Shown: in pieces, positions 1 through 7,951 of the stretch
Position numbering within the stretch: the stretch's first letter is position 1
Layout: each line of letters opens with the position of its first letter
NCBI GenBank assembly: GCA_935421135.1
Contig: OW285194.1
Coordinates: 62,001-126,000, forward strand
From: Bugulina stolonifera
Lineage: Eukaryota; Bryozoa; Gymnolaemata; Cheilostomatida; Bugulidae
Direction: 5' to 3'
DNA: 64,000 nt
Position numbers and translations under genes: made by a program
Notes under the pieces: generated by a model
Databases searched by the model: none
The model's input: only the letters and a program-made list of their open reading frames with translations
Told to the model about the DNA's origin: nothing

Positions 1-2666
1 TCGTTTTCTGACCTCTCAAACAGCTCATAGTCCACTGGACTGTTCTCTGGCTTACCCAGGCTGGACCTAACGGCCCTTGCAAACATCAGTTGACCCGGGG
101 AAAATCCCGACTCCAGAGGGGTCGTTCTGTAAGCTAATAAAGCGGCGTCCTTATCACCCCCTCCGGACCACAGTCTTTTCACCGTCCCGACTGCTCTCTC
201 TGCGAGGCCATTAGACTGGGGATATCTAGGGCTGCTGGTGTCATGAGTAAACCCCCAGCTGTTAGAAAAATCCCGCATCCTTTCACTCACAAAGCATCTC
301 CCATTATCGCTACGGAGGTTTGTAGGTACCCCATAGCATGCAAATATTCGTTTTAGTTCCCTAACCACGGAATTTGAGGATTGGTCCTCAAGCCTGACGG
401 TTTCTATCCAACGGCTATAGTAGTCAACAACTATTAGGAAATTCTCTTGATCAAATACAAACAGGTCTGCGGCAACTTGTTCCCAGGGTCCGTTTGGTAG
501 GGGCTGATCGACTACTGGTTGGTGCCTGACCCCAGCCCGCTTAATACAGACCTCGCATGTGGCAACAAAGTTCTCAATGTCGCTAGATACTGTAGGCCAC
601 CAGAACAGCTGACGGGCCCGCCTTCTGCATTTTTCAACGCCTTGATGCCCTTCGTGGCATCTTCTCAGATATTCTAGTCTGAGGCCTGATGGCACGTACA
701 CCTTAGAGCCAAACATTATTATGTTTCCGCAGGCGGTCAGGCTGAATCTGCTGCTGTACAGCTTTTGCAGTTCTTCGCAGGCCTGTTGATGGTCATAATC
801 GGACCATTCGGACTGTAGCAGCATCAAGCAATTGGAAGCGACCTTGTCCTTGTATAAGGCCGTTACCAGTTCAGTTTCTCTCACGTCGTCTAACAAGTGT
901 TCCCTTATATAGTTACACACATATTGTTCCATTAGGTTGCTGCCTACAATGTCTTCATCCGTGCACTCCATATCTATTGGTCTACTAAGTAGGTCGGCTA
1001 TATACATTTTTGATCCTGGTGTATGGAAGATTCCATATCCGTATCTCATTAACCTTAATTTGAATCGTTGTACCCTTAGCGGCAACTTGGATAAATCCTT
1101 TTCACCTAGCAGGGCTACCAGCCCCTTGTGATCAGTCTCTAACTCAAATTCTCGGCCTACCAGATAATAATCGAATTTCTCACAGGCCCATGTAAGGGCG
1201 AGGGCTTCTTTTTCGATCATCGCATACTTCTGTTCTGCCATGGTCAGCTTCCTGGAAGCATACTCTACCGGCTGCCAAGCACCGTATTCATTTTCTTGTA
1301 GTAGGACCGCCCCAATGGCACCTTTACTCGAGTCAGCCGACACCCTATGCCTTCTTGCTAAATCAAAACTAGCCAGGATGGGCAATCGGGACATTTCCGC
1401 CTTTATTTCGTTGAAGGCGTTTCCCTGACTGTCTCCCCAATACCACTCCGACTTCTGTCCGGTGACGGAGTTGATCGGGACTGCTAGTGAAGCCAATGGT
1501 CCGCTGAACTTACTCAGATAGTTGACCATTCCCATAAACCTTCTAGCCTCCTTCTTGGTGGTAGGAGGCTTCATGTTTAGGACTGCTTCGACCTTTTTCG
1601 GGTCTGGTTTCACTCCTTGAGCACTAATGATATGTCCCAAGAAACTAATTTCATTTCGGGCAAATTCACATTTCTGTTTTTTCAGTGTCATCCCTGCCTC
1701 TAGGACCCGGTCAAGCACAAGGTGCAACCTCCTCCAGTGCTCGGCCGCGTCTTTTCCGAACACCAAAATGTCATCCATTAGGCATATCACTCCTTCTAAC
1801 CCGCACAGGATCTTTTCCATTGACCGCTGGAAGAACTCTGGAGCAGAGGAGATGCCGAAAGGCATTCTCTTGAAACAGAATCTTCCCCACGGGGTAATGA
1901 AAGTCGTCAACAGCCTACTTTCGGGGTCCAAGCGCACTTGCCAAAACCCAGAGTTGGCATCGAGCTTGGAAAAGACCCTCCCTTCCGACAGTCTGGCCAA
2001 CATGTCGCTGACCCTCGGGAGAGGGTAGGTTTCTCTTTTCACACTCTTGTTCAGCCTCGTTAAGTCGACACACATCCTGATGTCCCCGCTTGCCTTTAGT
2101 GCAATCGTCAAGCCAGAGCACCAGTCTGTTGGTGTTTCCACTCTCTCGATCACTCCCAGTTCGAGCATCTTGTCTATTTCTGCTCTCGCCTTCTCCCTCA
2201 AACCCGCTGCTATCGGTCTAGGACTGAATAGCTGGTAAGGGCTAGCGTCGTCTTTCAAGGAGATCACAAAAATGTCGGGCATGGAGCCCAACCCGGAGAA
2301 CAGTTTTGGGTACTCCTCCAAAGGGTCAAAAGCTTTGGTTCTAATGCGGTTCACAACTCTTATAAGACCGAGTTCTTCAATTTCTTTAATGCCTAGGAGG
2401 TTCCGAGACACTCCTTTTACTACGGAAGCAACACACCTGGTAGACTTTGCTGAGCTGGTCAGAGCGATTGGCGTCTCTCCTAACTGTTCCAGCGTGTTGC
2501 CCCCTGCTCCAACCAGGACTCGCCTGGGTGGATTCAGCCGCGTTTTCAAGATCTTGAATGATGATTCCGTTAAGACTGTCACTTGGGCCCCCGTGTCTAG
2601 AGCAAACACGAGGTTCAATCCGTTTACTTGCAGCGTCACTTTGTACTCAAGGCCTCTATCATATAG
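1..2666 (-). CDS. pol: Pol polyprotein (protease, RT, RNase H, integrase), partial
   Basis: This frame is open for 888 codons and runs off the left edge. The aspartic protease has its DTG at 2589-2597. The RT follows at about 2230-1600, with a TPWGRFCFKRMPFG block and the catalytic LMDD at 1770-1781 (a Leu-Met version of YxDD). RNase H lies at about 1460-1090, with Asp in SADSSKG (1334) and in ETDHKG (1133). The integrase zinc finger has His at 656 and 647 and Cys at 557 and 548. The integrase core has Asp at 467, Asp at 308 and Glu at 200, a D-52-D-35-E spacing. Pol follows gag in the same frame after a UGA stop and has no obvious start of its own, so expression by stop-codon readthrough is the likely route. 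The product would be cut by its own protease and act in cDNA synthesis and integration. The C-terminus lies outside the window. Confidence 0.95.
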
Positions 2667-2691
2667 TCATTGAGAATCGGCCATTCTGACT
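2664..2691 (-). promoter_or_regulatory. Candidate UGA readthrough signal between gag and pol
   Basis: The gag stop reads CAA UGA CUA UAU on the minus strand, and the pol frame is open directly behind it. UGA followed by CUA is an established leaky context, used for example in alphavirus nsP3/nsP4 and in some animal readthrough genes. A short dyad surrounds it: AGTCA at 2665-2669 pairs with TGACT at 2687-2691, and inside it AGAAT (2673-2677) can pair with ATTCT (2683-2687, sharing one base with the outer arm). The stop codon thus lies in the 3' arm of a possible hairpin. The codon context is seen directly. Its activity is inferred. Confidence 0.6.
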
Positions 2692-3185
2692 CTCCGGTAT
2701 GGGGTGTGGCCGGGGCTCTGATCCCGGGATCTAAGGGCCTGGCCCCTGTTTCCCGAGCAGTCCCTGAGGACATGGCCCCGTTCACCGCATTTTCTGCAAA
2801 CTATGTCAGGGCAGTTTCTAGCCAGGTGCCCTTCTCTTCCACACTCGTAACATTTAGGCCTGGCCTCTCGGTACTCGTTCCTACTGCGCTGCCTATCTTC
2901 ATCTCTCCGCCTAGGCCAGGGAGACTGGCTGCGGTCTGCATGTCCATATCTACCCACTCTTCTATCGTTTCCCCTTCGCTCCTGTCGGGGCGAGTGACTG
3001 TAGTCCCTGTATCCCCGATAGCTATCTTGAAACGACTGCCCGCTGTCGTTTCTACTTCGGGTTCTAGTGGTATAGTACCGGTCTCTGCTCCTTCTATCAT
3101 CTCTGCCATTGCTACTACCACTACTCCTGTCTCTCGAATAGTCTCGTGACCTACGTTGTTCGCCCATTGAGTCACTGTATCTCCC
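2667..3185 (-). CDS. gag: Gag C-terminal part, nucleocapsid with two CCHC zinc knuckles
   Basis: This frame is rich in Arg, Ser and Asp (RSRDYSRDRSS-type sequence) and then carries two CX2CX4HX4C knuckles: CYECGREGHLARNC (about 2811-2852) and CRKCGERGHVLRDC (about 2757-2798). Such knuckles bind the genomic RNA during packaging. The frame ends in UGA at 2667-2669 and pol continues in the same frame beyond it. Upstream the frame is closed by TAG at 3186-3188, whereas the capsid-like part of Gag is open in a frame one base away. The two parts therefore belong to one protein split by an indel near 3183-3186. An ATG at 3167 exists, but it would give a protein without capsid and is probably not a real start. 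Confidence 0.85.
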   Translation of the reverse strand, partial: GRYSDSMGEQRRSRDYSRDRSSGSSNGRDDRRSRDRYYTTRTRSRNDSGQSFQDSYRGYRDYSHSPRQERRGNDRRVGRYGHADRSQSPWPRRRDEDRQRSRNEYREARPKCYECGREGHLARNCPDIVCRKCGERGHVLRDCSGNRGQALRSRDQSPGHTPYRRVRMADSQ

Positions 3186-3877
3186 CTAGAGGGGCTTCTA
3201 AACCTATCGCTTACTTCGGCTACCTCCTGCTTAACCGCTGCCGTAGGTTCGACAGGGTTCTCTAATCGCCTGGCTGCTTCCGACGCCTTAGACCTAGATT
3301 TTAAAGTCTGTCCCAATAGTTCCCATGTTAAAGCATTGTTAGCCATTAACTCCTTGCGCAGAGCTGAGTCTCTGAGACCGTTGACTGCGAGGGTGAGGCA
3401 GAACAGCTCCCTCGACCTAGTCAATGCTGCATTGACATTTGCTTCTGCTGCCTGCCCAAACGCCCCACAATCCCGACTCAACCGCTCCACTCTAAGCAAG
3501 TAGTCTCTGGGGTCTTCTCCATTACCTTGCCTCACGACTACAAGCTTTTGCATCCTAACAAAAACGGCCTCTTCCCGTTCATAATGGTCTTTCAGCGAAG
3601 CTAATACATTTGTATAAGTGGAAGTAGCGTCTAGACCCTTTATTCCCTTTGAGCGGAGTGCCTCTCGGCCTTCCCTGCCTATCGCTTTCAATAGCGCCAG
3701 CAATTTACATCTAGGGGTAAATGCATCTACGTTTTCACCCTCTACCACTTTCTTCCCTGACTCTACTATTTTTAATTCGATAGCTATTTCGAATTCCTCT
3801 AACCACATTTGAAATGATCCCGAAACATCATTAGGATCAATAGCTAGGTTAGGCCATGCTGTGGGGGCTTTGGCCAT
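2801..3877 (-). CDS. gag: Gag N-terminal part, capsid-like, frameshifted tail
   Basis: The chosen start is the ATG at 3877, in the context ACCATGGCC, a near-ideal eukaryotic initiation context. An ATG 19 codons upstream at 3934 is in frame but leads with sequence less like Gag. The protein opens MAKAPTAWPN, then a WLEEFEIA segment and a mostly helical region typical of retrotransposon capsids, including ILxxL- and YLLRVERL-type stretches. It should assemble the virus-like particle in the cytoplasm. After about residue 230 (past 3186) the reading is out of phase with the zinc-knuckle frame, and the last 125 or so residues, to the stop at 2801, are probably not native Gag. The shift is -1 relative to this frame. 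It fits loss of one G from a G run, either as mutation or as a sequencing error. Confidence 0.85.
   Translation of the reverse strand: MAKAPTAWPNLAIDPNDVSGSFQMWLEEFEIAIELKIVESGKKVVEGENVDAFTPRCKLLALLKAIGREGREALRSKGIKGLDATSTYTNVLASLKDHYEREEAVFVRMQKLVVVRQGNGEDPRDYLLRVERLSRDCGAFGQAAEANVNAALTRSRELFCLTLAVNGLRDSALRKELMANNALTWELLGQTLKSRSKASEAARRLENPVEPTAAVKQEVAEVSDRFRSPSRGDTVTQWANNVGHETIRETGVVVVAMAEMIEGAETGTIPLEPEVETTAGSRFKIAIGDTGTTVTRPDRSEGETIEEWVDMDMQTAASLPGLGGEMKIGSAVGTSTERPGLNVTSVEEKGTWLETALT
3183..3186 (-). other. Frame-disrupting G run inside gag
   Basis: On the minus strand a TCTAGGGGAGATAC stretch sits where the capsid frame and the zinc-knuckle frame must join. The knuckle frame has a stop (TAG, 3186-3188) just upstream, so the join lies at or after this point. 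A one-base length change in the four-G run would put both halves in one frame. No classic X-XXY-YYZ slippery heptamer is visible, so programmed frameshifting is less likely than an indel. Confidence 0.65.
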
Positions 3878-4030
3878 GGTTAGTATAACTGTCACAGGGT
3901 TATACCACGACAGCGTACAAGTAAATCTCCTCACTCACTAGTTACCTCAAGACTCTCAGAACTCACTACTCAAGACTCAACCCAATTGACTCACTTAACC
4001 CAAGTCTCAGTAACTCAATTTTAATTTATT

Positions 4031-4111
4031 CCCTATTAACTCAAGACTCTATAACTCAGTTAACTCTATGACCCTATTAACTCAAGACTCTATAACTCAA
4101 TTAACTCAACT
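4031..4111. repeat. Two-copy direct repeat in the leader, period 41 bp
   Basis: CCCTATTAACTCAAGACTCT starts at 4031 and again at 4072. Each copy continues with ATAACTCA, then GTTAACTC in the first and ATTAACTC in the second. The copies differ at only a few positions, so the duplication is fairly recent. Confidence 0.85.
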
Positions 4112-4204
4112 TTATTCACTTCCTTGTTATCACAAAATTATTCTTGAAGCACAGAATGGAAATTCTGAAATCTCCAAGACAAAGGCTCTTACAATCTTGC
4201 GACT

Positions 4205-4222
4205 ACCCCACCCGTGGTACCA
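4205..4222 (-). other. Probable tRNA primer-binding site
   Basis: Directly inside the LTR, the minus strand begins TGGTACCACGGGTGGGG. This starts with TGG, which pairs with the CCA end of a tRNA. On the plus strand the site ends ...CCGTGGTACCA at 4222, adjoining TGTTAAG of the LTR. The position and the TGG are as expected for a PBS. I could not assign the tRNA species. Confidence 0.6.
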
Positions 4223-4435
4223 TGTTAAGTTACGTGGGTCAGGTATGTTCGTATACGCAGATAAACACACTTACTTGATAGTTACTAGTAGTGGATGTAG
4301 AATAAGGAGTCTCTGAAGGCACGTGTTGTTGATCCAGCATTCAAGACGTAAGAGACTTCTAATATCTCCGCGGCTTCTGGGATTACGTCACTTCCGCTAT
4401 TCGCCAAACCCGTTGACGTCTAGCATCACATTACA
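4223..4435 (-). repeat. 5' long terminal repeat, 213 bp
   Basis: On the plus strand it begins TGTTAAG at 4223 and ends ATTACA at 4435, so it has TG...CA termini with a short imperfect inverted repeat (TGTTAA against TGTAAT). The inner end abuts the primer-binding site and the outer end abuts satellite sequence. Only one LTR is in the window, so the boundary has not been checked against its partner. A short LTR of this size is within the range of compact gypsy elements. Confidence 0.8.
4320..4421 (-). promoter_or_regulatory. Cluster of ACGT-core sites in the LTR
   Basis: Within the LTR are a palindromic CACGTG (4320-4325), GACGTAAG (4345-4352), TTACGTCA (4383-4390, TGACGTAA on the minus strand) and TGACGTCT (4414-4421). 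A further TACGTGGG lies at 4231-4238. Five ACGT cores in 213 bp is more than chance suggests (under one expected). They look like CRE (ATF/CREB) and E-box sites. The function is inferred and no clear TATA box was found. Confidence 0.4.
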
Positions 4436-4440
4436 GCAGG
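4436..4440. other. Candidate target-site duplication, GCAGG
   Basis: The five bases after the LTR are GCAGG. They form the normal satellite sequence CGCCGCAGGAATGAC seen at many other monomers, with the part before GCAGG replaced by the element. Ty3/gypsy integration makes 4-6 bp duplications, so GCAGG (or part of it) should also lie left of the 3' LTR, outside this window. Confidence 0.5.
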
Positions 4441-4829
4441 AATGACAACCACCTCCATCTAATCCTTCTCTCTCACTAGAAGGACACAGATGTTTCCAGT
4501 CATACTCATCATGCTCCCTGGTGTTTGACTTTTAATACCTGCTGTGTCTATCCACTGGTGGGCAGAAATGCTTCAGTCTATAGAAAACCTCAAGCAAGCT
4601 GAAGCAGGCAAGACTGGCTACTTATCATATACGCTGTACATGTACTAACACTCCTAAGATCTGCACAGATACCCAAATGTAATCAGACATATTATATGAC
4701 AATAGAAATCACAGTAAATAGCCACTGGAACACTACAATGCCTTTGAGCAGTCGTATTAACGGGTTGGTTTTATTTCATTACCATAATATAGAACAATTC
4801 ATGCATCCATTACCTCCCTACGCCGCAGG
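4441..4829 (+). repeat. Satellite monomer, class A, array-edge copy
   Basis: The class A head reads CTAATCCTTCTCTCTCAC, then GAAGGACACAG and CATCATGCTCCCTGG. This copy, next to the LTR, has private changes not seen elsewhere: GAAAACCTC where almost all others have GATGAGCTC, GCTGAAGCAGG for GCTAAAACAGG, and TTAATACC for TTACTACC. Confidence 0.85.
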
Positions 4830-5218
4830 AATGACAACCACATCCATCTAATCCTTCTCTCTCACTAGAAAGACACAGATGTTTTCAGTCATACTCAGCT
4901 CGCTCTCAGGTAAATGATGTTTACTACCGGCTGTGTTTATCCTATGGTGGGTAGAAATGCTTCAGTTTATAGATGAGCTCAAGCAAGCTAAAACAGGAAA
5001 GACAAGCTATTTATAATGTTCACTGTACATGTACTAACAATTGTAAGGTTTGCACAGATACCCGAATATCTTCTCACATTTTGTATGACAATGGAAATAG
5101 CAGTAAATAATCGCTGTAACACCACAATATCTTTGAGCAGCCATATTGACGGGTTGGTTTTATTTTATTAACCTGATATAGAACAATTCATCCATCTATT
5201 ACCTCCCTAAGCCGTAGG
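4830..5218 (+). repeat. Satellite monomer, class B
   Basis: The class B head has CTAATCCTTCTCTCTCAC followed by GAAAGACACAGATGTTTTCAG, CAGCTCGCTCTCAGG, CTACCGGCTGTG and GGTGGGTAGAAATG. It is usually preceded by CCCTATGCCGTATG. Its tail carries ATTTTGTATGACAATGG and ends TATTAACCTGATATAG. Confidence 0.85.
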
Positions 5219-5607
5219 AATGACAACCACCTCAATCGACTCCTATCCTCTCACTGGAAGGACATAGATGTTTCCAGGCATACTTAGCTTGCTCTCTGGT
5301 GATTGACTTTTACTAGCAGCTGAGTTTATCCTCTGGTGGGCATAAATGCTTCAGTCTATAGATGAGCTCAAGCAAGGTAAAACAAGTAGGACAAGCTATC
5401 TATAATATACAATGTACATGTCCTAACAATCCTAAGATCTGCACAGATACCCTATTATACTCTCACATATTATATGACAATATGAATAGCAGTAAATGAC
5501 CACTGTAAGACTACAATATCTTTGAGCAGTCATGTTAACGGGTTGGTTTTGCTTTATTAACATAATATGGAACAACTCATGCATCTATTACCTCCTTATG
5601 CTGCAGG
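5219..5607 (+). repeat. Satellite monomer, class C
   Basis: The class C head has CAATCGACTCCTATCCTCTC, then CACTGGAAGGAC, CCAGGCATACTTAGCTTGC, and GTGGGCATAAATG. It is normally preceded by CCCTAAGCCGTAGG. Its tail has GTACATGTCCTAAC and CATGTTAACGGG. Confidence 0.85.
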
Positions 5608-6007
5608 AATGACAACCACCTCCATCCGATCCTCCTCTCTCACTAGAAGAGCACAGATGTTTTCAGTCGCGCTTAGTCCGCTCTCTGGTGACTGACATAT
5701 TTTACTACCAGCTGTGTTTATCCTCTGGTGGGCAGAAATGATTCAGTCTATAGATGAGCTCAAGCAAGCTAAAACAGGAAAGACAAGCTATTTATAACAT
5801 ACACATTGCATGTACTAACAATCGTAAGATCTCCACAGATACCCGAATATAATCTCACAGTATATAATATGACAATAGAAATAACAGTAAATAATCACTG
5901 TAACACTACAATGTCTTTGAACAGTCATACAGTATTAACGGTTTCGTTTTATTTCATTAACATAATATAGAACAATCCATGCATCCATTACCTCCCTACG
6001 CCGCAGG
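5608..6007 (+). repeat. Chimeric monomer, class D head with class E tail, 400 bp
   Basis: The head is class D (CCGATCCTCCTCTCTCAC, GAAGAGCACAG, AGTCCGCTCTCTGG, GAAATGATTCAG). After the conserved GAGCTCAAGCAAGC box the tail is class E (AACATACAC, GTAAGATCTCCACAG, CAGTCATACAGTATTAACGG). It looks like the product of unequal crossing-over that removed one monomer length from a five-monomer unit. Confidence 0.75.
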
Positions 6008-7174
6008 AATGACAACCACCTCCATCTAATCCTTCTCTCTCACTAGAAGGACACAGATGTTTCCAGTCATACTCATCATGCTCCCTGGTGTTTGACTTTT
6101 ACTACCTGCTGTGTCTATCCACTGGTGGGCAGAAATGCTTCAGTCTATAGATAAGCTCAAGCAAGCTAAAACAGGCAAGACTGGCTACTTATCACATACG
6201 CTGTACATGTACTATCAATCCTAAGATCTGCACAGATACCCAAATGTAATCAGACATATTATATGACAATAGAAATTACAAGAAACAACCACTGGAACAC
6301 TACAATGCCTTTGAGCAGTCATATTAACGGGTTGGTTTTGTTTTATTAACATAATGCGGAACAATTCATGCATCTATTACCTCCCTATGCCGTATGAATG
6401 ACAACCACCTCCATCTAATCCTTCTCTCTCACTAGAAAGACACAGATGTTTTCAGTCATACTCAGCTCGCTCTCAGGTAATTGATTTTTACTACCGGCTG
6501 TGTTTATCCTATGGTGGGTAGAAATGCTTCAGTTTATAGATGAGCTCAAGCAAGCTAAAACAGGAAAGACAAGCTATTTATACTGTACACTGTACATGTA
6601 CCAACAATTGTAAGGTCTGCACAGATACCCGAATATAATCTCACATTTTGTATGACAATGGAAATAGCGGTAAATAATCGCTGTAACACCACAATATCTT
6701 TGAGCAGTCATATTGACGGGTTGGTTTTATTTTATTAACCTGATATAGAACAATTCATGCATCTATTACCTCCCTAAGCTGTAGGAATGACAATCACCTC
6801 AATCGACTCCTATCCTCTCACTGGAAGGACATAGATGTTTCCAGGCATACTTAGCTTGCTCTCTGGTGATTGACTTTTACTAGCAGCTGAATTTATCCTC
6901 TGGTGGGCATAAATGCTTCAGTCTATAGATGAGCTCAAGCAAGCTAAAACAGGAAAGACAAGCTATTTATAACATACACTTTGCATGTACTAACAATCGT
7001 AAGATCTCCACAGATACCCGAATATAATCTCACAGTATATATGACAATGGAAATAGCAGTAAATAATCGCTGTAACACTACAATATCTTTGAGCAGTCAT
7101 GTTAACGGGTTGGTTTTGCTTTATTAACATAATATGGAACAATTCATGCATCTATTACCTCCTTATGCTGCAGG

Positions 7175-7557
7175 AATGACAACCACCTCCATCCGATCCT
7201 CCTCTCTCACTAGAAGAGCACAGAATATTATCAGTCATGCTTAGTCCGCTCTCTGGTGGCTGAAATTTACTACCAGCTGTGTTTATCCTTTGGTGGGCAG
7301 AAATGATTCAGTCTATAGATGAGCTCAAGCAAGCTAAAACAGGTAGGACAGGCTATTTATAATACATGTATATACACTGTGCATGTACTAACAATGTAAT
7401 CAGACAAATTATATGACAATAGAAATCGCAGTAAATAGCCACTGGAACACTACAATGCCTTTGAGCAGTCATATTAACGGGTTGGTTTTGTTTTATTAAC
7501 ATAATGCTGAACAATTATATATGCATCTATACCTGTATTACCTCCCTATGCCGTAGG
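7175..7557 (+). repeat. Satellite monomer, class D, 383 bp
   Basis: It has the class D head with CAGAATATTATCAG. Its tail lacks the 26 bp that normally hold CCTAAGATCTGCACAG, so AACAATGTAATCAG is contiguous; the missing segment is bounded by AAT repeats. The tail has gained a short duplication, seen as ATCTATACCTGTATTACC, which many later D tails share. Confidence 0.8.
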
Positions 7558-7951
7558 AATGACAACTACCTCCATCCGATCCTCCTCTCTCACTAGAAAG
7601 ACACAGATGTTTCCAGTCATACTCAGCTTGCTCTCAGGTAATTGATTTTTTCTACCAGCTGTGTTTATCCTCCGTTGGGTAGAGATGCTTCAGTCTATAG
7701 ATGAGCTCAAGCAAGCTAAAACAGGAAAGACAAGCTATTTATAACATACACTTTGCATGTACTAACAATCGTAAGATCTCCACAGATACCCGAATATAAT
7801 CTCACAGTATATATGGCAATAGAAATAACAGTTAATAATCACTGTAACACTACAATGTCTTTGAACAGTCATACAGTATTAACGGTTTGGTTTTATTTCA
7901 TTAACATAATATAGAACAATTCATGCATCCATTACCTCCCTACGCCGCAGG
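7558..7951 (+). repeat. Satellite monomer, class E, 394 bp
   Basis: Class E is recognised by GACAACTACCTCCATCCG (CTACC instead of CCACC), GAAAGACACAG, CCTCCGTTGGGTAGAGATG and a tail with CAGTCATACAGTATTAACGG. E heads recur at 9109, 12210, 20162, 22086, 26515, 28807, 30368, 32309, 34588, 37692, 40429, 44693 and 51592, among others. Confidence 0.8.
7694..7725 (+). other. Conserved box of the monomer (example copy)
   Basis: This stretch contains TATAGATGAGCTCAAGC and then AAGCTAAAACAGG. It is present with few changes in nearly every monomer of all classes, while flanking parts differ by class. Most head/tail class switches fall in or next to it. It could be a protein-binding site or simply the best-conserved pairing segment. 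Confidence 0.6.

Larger units (their letters stand above)
3878..4222 (-). other. Retrotransposon 5' leader (untranslated)
   Basis: About 345 bases lie between the LTR and the gag ATG. The pentamer TGAGT (ACTCA on the plus strand) occurs eleven times between about 3933 and 4109. Most copies sit in TTGAGTTA or GTCTTGAG contexts, and one makes TGAGTCA, an AP-1-like core. No long ORF fits in it. Packaging and dimerisation signals normally lie here in LTR elements, but none can be identified by sequence alone. Confidence 0.7.
1..4435 (-). mobile_element. Ty3/gypsy LTR retrotransposon, 5' portion
   Basis: The element reads right to left: LTR, primer-binding-site position, leader, gag, protease, reverse transcriptase, RNase H, integrase. 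Integrase after RNase H is the Ty3/gypsy order; Ty1/copia elements place integrase before RT. The left window edge cuts pol inside or just after the integrase core, so the integrase C-terminus, polypurine tract and 3' LTR are not seen. No envelope gene can be assessed. All catalytic residues looked for are present and pol has no stop over 888 codons. The only damage visible is a one-base frame offset within gag. That points to a young insertion. The right boundary is sharp, where LTR terminus ...TTACA meets satellite GCAGGAATGAC. Confidence 0.95.

Noticed and set aside
1627..2028. Plus-strand ORFs over the pol region
   Set aside because: They are antisense shadows of the reverse transcriptase, which is continuous on the minus strand.
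2670..3149. Plus-strand ORF of 159 codons
   Set aside because: It is the antisense shadow of the zinc-knuckle region of gag. The minus strand carries clear CCHC motifs.
3160..3190. Programmed -1 frameshift inside gag
   Set aside because: There is no slippery heptamer, and frameshifting before the nucleocapsid would be unusual. A one-base indel in a G run is simpler, though it is not excluded.
4195..4222. A tRNA gene ending ...CCGTGGTACCA
   Set aside because: No cloverleaf, A box or B box could be found upstream. The position just inside the LTR fits a primer-binding site.
4068..4316. Plus-strand ORF over the leader and LTR
   Set aside because: It spans the leader repeats, the primer-binding site and the LTR terminus, which have a better explanation. 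There is no recognisable protein.
4720..4780. CENP-B box in the satellite
   Set aside because: ACGGGTTGG looks slightly like the CGGG end of the box, but the required TTCG at the proper distance and the A before CGGG are missing.
6050..6080. Helitron 3' end (CTAG after a pyrimidine run)
   Set aside because: There is no hairpin before the CTAG and no unique boundary. The motif is simply part of each monomer head.
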